NCBI GenBank assembly: GCA_964513675.1
Contig: CAZEOD010000007.1
Span: forward strand, 1-64,000
Reading direction: 5' to 3'
Length of the DNA: 64,000 nt
From: CALFVT01 sp964513675
GTDB taxonomy: Bacteria > Pseudomonadota > Alphaproteobacteria > Caulobacterales > Maricaulaceae
Of the stretch, positions 9,357 to 15,835 are shown one piece after another; the stretch's first letter is position 1, and each line of letters opens with the position of its first letter. Both the position numbers and the translations under genes were made by a program. A model generated the notes under the pieces. It was given only the letters and a program-made list of their open reading frames with translations. It ran no database searches and was not told the DNA's origin.

Positions 9357-9779
9357 CTAAGCTAAAGACACAATGCCCAGCCGGTAACGTATTAGGACGC
9401 GGCAATTCACAAGTCCGCCCGATTTCGGCGGATCAAAGCGCCATGTTTCAAGCTGTCTTAACGTATGTTTTTCAAAAACATTGCGCGGGACAGACTTTTC
9501 GGCCTCGACATTTTCGACGCGCCCATTTGGGCTCACATCCAATTTAACAATAACCCAACCTTGGTTTCCGCGCCGTAGAGCTTTTTTAGGATAATCCGGC
9601 AGAGGAATATTCCGCGCTGCAAGCGTTTCACCGCCGAGGCAATCCTCAGGATTGGCATAGCCTTTCACCCACGGGTCAGGAGGGTATTGGCTGCGCGGGT
9701 TAAACGTCGGCGCTGATGATGCACAGGCCTGTAGAACAATAGCCGATAAATAAACGGCAATTAACCCCGCCGCTCTCAT
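9357..9779 (-). CDS. Lipoprotein with a TonB C-terminal-like domain
   Basis: A 140-residue protein with a lipobox (LQAC, Cys19) instead of the usual TonB transmembrane anchor and proline linker. Residues about 60-138 resemble the TonB C-terminal fold: PDYPKKALRRGNQGWVIVK, then V-S-P-N-G-R-V and ETWRFDPP. Without an ExbB/ExbD-contacting helix it probably does not transduce energy; a periplasmic or outer-membrane-attached scaffold is a fair guess, but the function is unknown. Its ATG overlaps the HPr stop by four bases, so the two are translationally coupled and it is the last gene of the chvI-chvG-EIIA-HPr run. Confidence 0.75.
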   Translation of the reverse strand: MRAAGLIAVYLSAIVLQACASSAPTFNPRSQYPPDPWVKGYANPEDCLGGETLAARNIPLPDYPKKALRRGNQGWVIVKLDVSPNGRVENVEAEKSVPRNVFEKHTLRQLETWRFDPPKSGGLVNCRVLIRYRLGIVSLA

Positions 9780-10111
9780 TCAGTCTCGCCAAAATTATTC
9801 TCAACCAAGCCTGTCAGCGCCTCAAGTGCCGCCTCGGCATCATCCTGCGGGCCAGTGACAGAAATTGAAATATCTTCGCCGACAGCAGAGCCAAGCATTA
9901 ATAGCTCCATAACAGAATCGGCGATAACGGTTTCCGCCCCAACGCAATTATGCGAGGTGACTTTAACAACCGATGAAAAGCCTTCCGCGCATGTCACAAA
10001 TTTGGCCGACGCCCGCGCATGTAGCCCGCGAATATTGGTCAGTGTCACGCGCACCTTAAGTGACACATTATCTTGCCCATCAACATCTTGCCCAATAACC
10101 GTATCACTCAT
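9776..10111 (-). CDS. ptsH: HPr-family phosphocarrier of the nitrogen PTS (NPr)
   Basis: A 111-residue HPr with the active-site motif RGLHARASAKF; His31 accepts phosphate from enzyme I (ptsP, also in this window) and passes it to EIIA. The region after helix 1 reads SVMELLMLG, the usual position of the regulatory serine of HPr. It has an N-terminal extension of about 15 residues compared with E. coli HPr. Two bases separate it from the EIIA stop/start junction, and it overlaps the following TonB-domain lipoprotein by four bases. In alphaproteobacteria this PTS is regulatory rather than a sugar transporter, which is inferred here from the lack of sugar permease genes nearby. Confidence 0.93.
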   Translation of the reverse strand: MSDTVIGQDVDGQDNVSLKVRVTLTNIRGLHARASAKFVTCAEGFSSVVKVTSHNCVGAETVIADSVMELLMLGSAVGEDISISVTGPQDDAEAALEALTGLVENNFGETE

Positions 10112-10113
10112 GG

Positions 10114-10518
10114 CTAGACATCGCCGGCGAGGACTTCCGAGGCAATGGCAATATACCGCCGCCCAGCATCTTTGGCTGTTCGAGCCGCCTCGACAAGGCT
10201 CGATGTGCGCCGCGCTTCAGCCAGTTTGATGAGCATAGGCAAATTCACGCCCGCCACAACTTCGACTTGATCGCGGCTCAGCATAGAGATCGCAAGATTT
10301 GACGGCGTTCCGCCAAACATATCGGTTAACAAAATCGCGCCTTGGTCTTGAGAGACCTGTTTAAGCGCCGTGCGAATATCATCACGGCGGCGCTCCATAT
10401 CATCATCAGGGCCAATACAAACCGTTTCAAGAAAAGCTTGTGGGCCGACAACATGTTCGGTCGCATTGCGCAATTCAATCGCCAATTTACCGTGGGTTAC
10501 AATCACTAAACCGATCAA
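10114..10518 (-). CDS. PTS EIIA component, mannose/fructose family, regulatory
   Basis: A 134-residue EIIA-Man domain protein (ptsM/manX type). The N-terminal VIVTHGKLA places the phosphorylated His at residue 9, and the loop LLTDMFGGTPSN is diagnostic of the family. No EIIB or EIIC domain is fused or adjacent, so this is the soluble regulatory EIIA found beside ChvGI in alphaproteobacteria, acting as a phosphate end-point that signals carbon and nitrogen state. It sits 66 bases downstream of chvG and two bases upstream of HPr. The position usually held by hprK, between chvG and EIIA, is empty. Confidence 0.92.
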   Translation of the reverse strand: MIGLVIVTHGKLAIELRNATEHVVGPQAFLETVCIGPDDDMERRRDDIRTALKQVSQDQGAILLTDMFGGTPSNLAISMLSRDQVEVVAGVNLPMLIKLAEARRTSSLVEAARTAKDAGRRYIAIASEVLAGDV

Positions 10519-10584
10519 AATCTGTCCTCGATTTCAAATTTAAGAAAAGTACTTAATCAAGAAATCACGGTCTTGAAAAGAGCT

Positions 10585-12309
10585 TTATGCGGCTTTCGGC
10601 GGGTTATTTTCAGTTGAGCTATTATGTCCGTCACCGCGTGTCTTACGCGCGCGGCCAGAATTTACCTTTTCAACCGTTTGTAAAGGCAATTCCACGGAAA
10701 AACGCGCCCCGCCTGTTTCGCGGTTTTCTGCCCAAATCAAGCCTTTATGCGCGAGGACAATCTGGCGGCAAATCGCTAAACCCAAACCTGAATGTGTACC
10801 AAAAGCCGCGCCTTTCGGCCGTTCCGTATAAAACCGCTCAAAAACGGTCTCAAGATTATCGGGCGGAATACCGGGGCCTTCGTCACTAACATGAATACGA
10901 ATCATATCGCCGATTTTTTCAAGCGACAGATCAATCGTGCCGTCTTCGGGGGAAAATGTTATCGCATTATCTATGAGGTTTCGCAGCACTTGCGCAAAAG
11001 ACGCCTCATAGGCGCGGATATAAACAGGGTCGGGCAGATGGCTGTGGCGTATAGCAATTTTTTTCTCCGCTAACATTGGCGTATAAAGCTCCGACAAACC
11101 CCGAAGCATGACATTTAAATCCAGCGTTTGAACCTCCTCTTTGGCTAGCGCCGCATCAACACGGGAGGCCCGAGAGATGTCAGAAATCAAGCGGTTCATA
11201 CGCTGCACATCATTTTGGATGATATCAATGAGCTTGCCGCGCTGCTCTTCTGTTTTTGCGGCCCGTAGCGTGTCACTTGCTGAGCGCAAAGAGGTCAAAG
11301 GGTTTTTAATTTCATGGGCGACATCTGCGGCAAAATTGGCGATGCCGTCAACGCGGTCATAAAGCCCCTGCGTCATCGCGCCGAGAACAACCGATAAATC
11401 GCCAATTTCATCTTTACGGTCTGATAAATCAGGAATTTCATTTCGTTTTCCAGAGGAGCGCGTCACCGTCTCTGCCGCGAGCGCCAATTGCCGAATCGGC
11501 ATGACAATAAAGAGCGTCATGACTAATGATGATAAAATCGCCGCCATAATAGCGAGGCCAATAAAGGGCAGCAGCGCCTGACGTTCCTTAGAAATAACCT
11601 GCGCCATTTCATTTGTCTCAATCGTCAGGCTCCCCAGAATTTTTTGCACCCGCCGGATAGGCACGCTAACAGACGCAATCAGAACGTCCTCATCATCATA
11701 AGAGGTCTGGCGGATACGATTGCCCGACAAAGCTTTCGATATCTCTTGGCTGATATCGCGGCGATTGGCATTGCGCCGACGCTCTTGCCACGGCAAATCT
11801 TCTATCCAGTTATCAACGCGTTTAATAAAGGGCGTCTTAACGGCTAATCTATTGCCCTCGCTTGCGTTATTATCCGTCAGCGGGGCGAGTTCAGTGACCT
11901 CAATTTTATCATCCAGCCCTTGGCTATCAGCCACTAATTGGCGGTTAATATCATGGATTCTGATGCGCCAGCCCGAGGGTAAATCCACGCGCCTGACAAT
12001 ATTTCGCGTTTGGTCAATATCCAAAACCGCTTGCTGTCTATCGCCTGTCGCCTCTTCGCCGAGTATAGATGTAATGAGTTCGGCCTGAGAGGTCAGGTTT
12101 TCCATTTTGGCATCGAAATAACTACTGGCAAATTCATTCATCGCCAAAGAGCCTGTGACCAAAATAAACAAGCCAATCAGATTGGATATAATAATCATCC
12201 GCGATAGACGCGAAAATAGAACGGAGCGCCGAGGACGGCGGCCGCGATATTTCATCTCAAAACGGGATGGGAAAGACTTAGCTTTCTTTATATTTATATC
12301 CGACGCCAT
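10585..12309 (-). CDS. chvG: ChvG (ExoS-like) sensor histidine kinase
   Basis: A 574-residue inner-membrane kinase: helix 1 at about 37-57, a periplasmic domain, helix 2 at about 248-270, HAMP, then the HisKA box VAHEIKNPLTSL with phospho-His332, and an ATPase domain with NLIDNAITFS, DEGPGIP and SGLGLAI. ChvG answers acid and envelope stress and phosphorylates ChvI; in many relatives ExoR restrains it, but no exoR is visible here. The ATG at 12309 overlaps the end of chvI by 32 bases; an internal ATG at 12255 would remove the overlap but has no better ribosome site. The length suits the family (about 550-600). Confidence 0.93.
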   Translation of the reverse strand: MASDINIKKAKSFPSRFEMKYRGRRPRRSVLFSRLSRMIIISNLIGLFILVTGSLAMNEFASSYFDAKMENLTSQAELITSILGEEATGDRQQAVLDIDQTRNIVRRVDLPSGWRIRIHDINRQLVADSQGLDDKIEVTELAPLTDNNASEGNRLAVKTPFIKRVDNWIEDLPWQERRRNANRRDISQEISKALSGNRIRQTSYDDEDVLIASVSVPIRRVQKILGSLTIETNEMAQVISKERQALLPFIGLAIMAAILSSLVMTLFIVMPIRQLALAAETVTRSSGKRNEIPDLSDRKDEIGDLSVVLGAMTQGLYDRVDGIANFAADVAHEIKNPLTSLRSASDTLRAAKTEEQRGKLIDIIQNDVQRMNRLISDISRASRVDAALAKEEVQTLDLNVMLRGLSELYTPMLAEKKIAIRHSHLPDPVYIRAYEASFAQVLRNLIDNAITFSPEDGTIDLSLEKIGDMIRIHVSDEGPGIPPDNLETVFERFYTERPKGAAFGTHSGLGLAICRQIVLAHKGLIWAENRETGGARFSVELPLQTVEKVNSGRARKTRGDGHNSSTENNPPKAA

Positions 12310-12982
12310 AAAGGGTCTCTATCCCATCAAAACTTTTATCAACTCGCCGGAATTTTTTGCGCAGCCGTTTTATATGGCTGTCAATCGTCCGGTCATCCAC
12401 GTAAATTTGATCGTCATAAGCGGCGTCCATCAACTGGTCTCTGGATTTTACAAATCCGGGGCGGCGCGCCAAGGCTTCAATAATCAGAAATTCTGTTACT
12501 GTTAGGCGCACAGCCAGGCTATCCCATGTGCAGGCATGACGGTTGGGGTCCAAAACAAGACGCCCGCGCTTGATGATATTATCATCGCCCTCTTGCGGCG
12601 CTCCCGCGGGCTCGCTTCGCGGCGCCGCGCGGCGCAGCACGGCCTTAATCCGCTCGCCTAATAAGCGCTGGGAAAACGGCTTAGTAATATAATCATCCGC
12701 GCCCATATTAAGCCCGATAGCTTCGTCAATTTCATCATCCTTTGAGGTCAGGAAAATCACAGGCAGATTGGACGTCACGCGCAAATGGCGCAGAAGTTCG
12801 AGCCCGTCCATACGCGGCATTTTAACGTCAAAAACGGCAAGGTCTGGCGGTGAAGCTTTCAACGCCTCAAGCGCCGAATGGCCGTCATGAAAGACCGCCA
12901 CCTCATAACCTTCTTCGGTTAAAAACATCGAAACCGATGTCAGAATATTTTCATCATCATCTACAAGATAAATCTTAGCCAT
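12278..12982 (-). CDS. chvI: ChvI, OmpR-family response regulator
   Basis: A 234-residue regulator with an N-terminal receiver domain (acidic pocket DDD at 8-10, phospho-Asp52 in VFDVKMPRMDG, Lys in ITKPFS) and a C-terminal winged helix ending TLYGVGYKY. With ChvG it controls envelope, exopolysaccharide and acid-response genes in alphaproteobacteria. The ATG at 12982 starts a typical MAKIYLVDDD receiver; the frame is open six codons more. The upstream space to yggT (221 bases) is shared by the divergent genes and should hold the promoter. Probably the first gene of chvI-chvG-EIIA-HPr-lipoprotein. Confidence 0.95.
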   Translation of the reverse strand: MAKIYLVDDDENILTSVSMFLTEEGYEVAVFHDGHSALEALKASPPDLAVFDVKMPRMDGLELLRHLRVTSNLPVIFLTSKDDEIDEAIGLNMGADDYITKPFSQRLLGERIKAVLRRAAPRSEPAGAPQEGDDNIIKRGRLVLDPNRHACTWDSLAVRLTVTEFLIIEALARRPGFVKSRDQLMDAAYDDQIYVDDRTIDSHIKRLRKKFRRVDKSFDGIETLYGVGYKYKES

Positions 12983-13203
12983 ATTATCTCCCCTTGCCAT
13001 TTAACTGGACGTTAGCCTTTAACGCTGCAAGGCCACCCTTGCTGCCATGATTTTCTGTCTAAAGCTTTAATATGGCACAGTTTTGGCCATTTTTGCCTTA
13101 ATTTCGTCTTATCGCCGCTGACATCACCGCAAATCAGCGTGTTTTCCGACTTGCAGGGCAAGGCAAGCCTGCCTAAATAGAGGCTCTAACGGAGACTTGT
13201 TTC

Positions 13204-13506
13204 ATGACGATTGCTCAATCGCTTATCGTATTTTTTATTATACCGGCTTTGAAGATTTTTATGTGGCTGATTATTGCCCGTATTATCATAAGCTGGCTCG
13301 TTGCGTTTAACGTCGTCAATCTGCGTAATCCGTTGATGCGGCAAATCTATAATATGTTGGATGCGATTACCGAGCCTGTTATGGCCCCTGTTCGCCGCTT
13401 AATACCGGCTGTGGGCGGGCTTGACCTCTCCCCGATCTTAATTTTCTTTGTTATTCAATGGCTCACATGGTTTATCGGGACGCGCGTTTATACCCTTTTG
13501 GGATAA
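13204..13506 (+). CDS. YggT-family membrane protein
   Basis: A 100-residue protein with two hydrophobic stretches (about 8-34 and 76-98) around a short loop carrying RNPLMRQIYNMLDAITEPVMA-like YggT signature residues (PxxR...ITxPxxxPxR). YggT proteins are small inner-membrane proteins linked to osmotic tolerance and, in some bacteria, to the division region; the molecular role is not settled. A GGAG ribosome site lies ten bases before the ATG. It is divergent from chvI and followed by the cobalamin riboswitch. Confidence 0.88.
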   Translation: MTIAQSLIVFFIIPALKIFMWLIIARIIISWLVAFNVVNLRNPLMRQIYNMLDAITEPVMAPVRRLIPAVGGLDLSPILIFFVIQWLTWFIGTRVYTLLG

Positions 13507-13544
13507 AGATTGACGGGCTGTTCAAAACCGCTTAACAGCTGCCG

Positions 13545-13720
13545 CGTTGGTTCTCTCATATGAGAGATTAAAACGGGAATAGGGTGAGATTTTTTCGAAT
13601 CCCTGACGGCTCCCGCCGCTGTAACCGGTTAGGTTTTAGCATATGTCACTGAGGCTATTTGGCCTTGGGAAGACGCTAAAAACTGTTTAATTCGGAAGTC
13701 AGAAGACCTGCCAGCACCGT
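13545..13720 (+). promoter_or_regulatory. Cobalamin (B12) riboswitch upstream of btuB
   Basis: The conserved core of the adenosylcobalamin aptamer can be read in order: the CTGACGGCTCCCGCCGCTGTAA segment in pieces at about 13601-13624, a CACTG...TGGGAAG segment at 13648-13671, and the B12 box AGTCAGAAGACCTGCC at 13697-13712. It precedes btuB by about 120 bases. Family knowledge: cobalamin binding lowers expression of the downstream receptor. GC-rich inverted segments at 13720-13790 may form the expression platform, but I did not resolve a single anti-sequestering fold. Confidence 0.9.
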
Positions 13721-13842
13721 CGCCAGCGCCGCGGGGCGGGATGTACCCACCGGCATGGATATAGCTGCGGCTGATCGCAGTCCCAATGACGACATCTTAT
13801 GTAAACACGCGCAGGGCATCGCTCTGCGCAAAAGGAGTCGTT

Positions 13843-15807
13843 ATGACAAAATATTTTCTATCCAGCCTAAGTCTGCTGGCCGTTTTATCCAGTCCCGCCT
13901 TTGCGCAAACCCAGCATGATTATGATATTGAACGAAGCCGCATTGAAGACGAAACTCTGAGCCATAATTTCCAAAATGATGATGCGGCACTTGTCATCGC
14001 GCCGCCGGTTTTTTTTGCCGAAGCGGGGGTGATTACAGTCGGAACCCGCATTGGCTATAGCGATATAGATAGCCTGACATCCGCGGCTTCTATTCTGACT
14101 GAGCAAGACATCAAAGATCGCGGGCAGGCGTTTTTATCTGATATTCTTCGCTCCCTCCCCGGCCTCGCTGTCTCTCGCTCTGGCCCTGCGGGTAACCTCA
14201 CGCAGATCCGGGTGCGCGGCAGTGAAGCTAATCATGTCCTTGTCTTGATTGACGGCGTTGAAGCAGGCAACCCCAACACTGGAGAGTTCGACTTTGCCGG
14301 TATCCGCAGCGAAGATATTATTCAAATCGAAGTCCTGCGCGGGGAGCAATCCGCGCTATGGGGCAGCGACGCGATTGGCGGCGTCATCAATATTATTACC
14401 CGCGCCGGCAGCCGCAATGAAAGCTTTCAAGCCTCTGTAGAGCTTGGCAGCTTTGACACCTTAGAAGGCCAAATCAGTGCCGTCATTCCTATCGGAGATG
14501 CGGCGCTTTCGATTAATGGCAATGCGTTTTCCACCGAAGGCTTTGACATTTCGGGACTTGATGGTGAAGATGACGGAAGCCGCAGCCGCTCCTTATCTCT
14601 GGGGCTAAATAATGTAAATTTGGGCGGGTTTAATCTCTCTGCTTTATATGCCGCGTCCAACCTCCGGTCTGACTTTGATAGCGATAGCGACTTTAATGGC
14701 CGCCTTGATAATACAAATAACATCCTGATTACGGATAATCGCCGCGCCAATGTCACAGCCCGTTTCAGCGCTTTGGATGTGCAAAATAAAATCAGCTTAT
14801 CTTTGACGGAAACCGACACGCGCGATCCAAATGCGAGCTTTCGAAATGATACTACGGGCCGCCGCCTTCAAGCGAATTGGGCCGCTGAAAAATCTTTCAA
14901 TGAGGCGCATAAACTCACGGTCTTAGCTGAAGTGGAAGACGAGGATTTTGAAAATTTCGGCGGTATTGGCGCAGGCCAGAATCAGCGCAATAACATCACA
15001 AACTACGCGCTTGCGGGGGATTATAATTATAATCAAGGCCCGCTCAGCCTGACAGGCTCTCTTCGGCAAGATTTTAATGAGCGCTTTGACGATGCTGTGA
15101 CATGGCGCGTGGGCGGCGGTTTTGCGGTTAAAGCCATTGGCGGGCGGCTCTATGGCTCTTATGGGAGCGGGGTCAAAAACCCGACCTTAACAGAAATTTT
15201 TGGCTTCTTCCCCGGCTCTTTTGCCGGTAATCCCGATATTCAGCCCGAAACATCCGAAGGGTTTAACATCGGCTACCGCCAAAGCTTTCTTGGCAATTCG
15301 GCGTCTGTAACAGTGGATTATTTCCAGTCCGATTTAGACAATGAAATCTTAACGATCTTCAACCCTGATTTTACATCCACTGTTCAAAATAGCGCGGCTG
15401 AGAGTTCCCGCGAAGGCGTCGAAATTGAGGCCCAATGGTCGCCGACAAAACAATTCGATTTCAGCGGCGCGCTAACGTTCTTAGATGCCGAAGAGGGTGA
15501 TATCACCGAAATTCGCCGCCCTGATTTTACGGGCCGCGCGCAAATCACATGGCGTCCGCTTGATGTGTTATCGCTCACTGGAACGCTCGATCATACAGGC
15601 GCGCAGCTCGACACCGATTTCGCAACCTTTAGCAATGTCGAACTCGATAGCTTCACGCTTTTCGGCGCGCATATTGGCTATGATATTAATGATAATATCA
15701 GGCTCTCGCTACGCGGTGAGAACCTCTTTGACGAAGATTACCAAGAAATCGTCGGGTTTAACGCCCCGGGGCAAAGCTTTTTAATCGGCCTGACCGCGCG
15801 GCTTTAA
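13843..15807 (+). CDS. btuB: BtuB-like TonB-dependent vitamin B12 receptor
   Basis: A 654-residue outer-membrane receptor. Signal peptide about 1-21 (cut after AFA), plug domain at about 65-165 with the stretches VRGSEANHVLVLIDGVE and ALWGSDAIGGVINI, then a 22-strand barrel ending in ENLFDEDYQ and a C-terminal region that finishes in Leu rather than the usual aromatic residue. The cobalamin riboswitch upstream supports B12 as ligand. The ATG at 13843 has AAGGAG eight bases before it; the open frame from 13786 lies in the leader. No btuCDF or cobalamin synthesis gene is adjacent; energy would come from a TonB system such as the one at 18849. Confidence 0.92.
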   Translation: MTKYFLSSLSLLAVLSSPAFAQTQHDYDIERSRIEDETLSHNFQNDDAALVIAPPVFFAEAGVITVGTRIGYSDIDSLTSAASILTEQDIKDRGQAFLSDILRSLPGLAVSRSGPAGNLTQIRVRGSEANHVLVLIDGVEAGNPNTGEFDFAGIRSEDIIQIEVLRGEQSALWGSDAIGGVINIITRAGSRNESFQASVELGSFDTLEGQISAVIPIGDAALSINGNAFSTEGFDISGLDGEDDGSRSRSLSLGLNNVNLGGFNLSALYAASNLRSDFDSDSDFNGRLDNTNNILITDNRRANVTARFSALDVQNKISLSLTETDTRDPNASFRNDTTGRRLQANWAAEKSFNEAHKLTVLAEVEDEDFENFGGIGAGQNQRNNITNYALAGDYNYNQGPLSLTGSLRQDFNERFDDAVTWRVGGGFAVKAIGGRLYGSYGSGVKNPTLTEIFGFFPGSFAGNPDIQPETSEGFNIGYRQSFLGNSASVTVDYFQSDLDNEILTIFNPDFTSTVQNSAAESSREGVEIEAQWSPTKQFDFSGALTFLDAEEGDITEIRRPDFTGRAQITWRPLDVLSLTGTLDHTGAQLDTDFATFSNVELDSFTLFGAHIGYDINDNIRLSLRGENLFDEDYQEIVGFNAPGQSFLIGLTARL

Positions 15808-15815
15808 CCGCGCGG
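15794..15815. terminator. Possible shared hairpin between btuB and polA
   Basis: Two copies of the self-complementary CCGCGCGG (15794-15801 and 15808-15815) flank CTTTAA, which includes the btuB stop codon. The stem is strong and symmetrical, and it sits between convergent genes, but there is no T run on either strand, so termination is only suggested. Confidence 0.4.
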
Positions 15816-15835
15816 CATATTAGCATCTGGCGCTC

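Noticed and set aside
13001..13015. TTAA-N7-TTAG resembling a CtrA box before chvI
   Set aside because: One mismatch, only about 19 bases from the start codon and with no second site; chance occurrence is likely.
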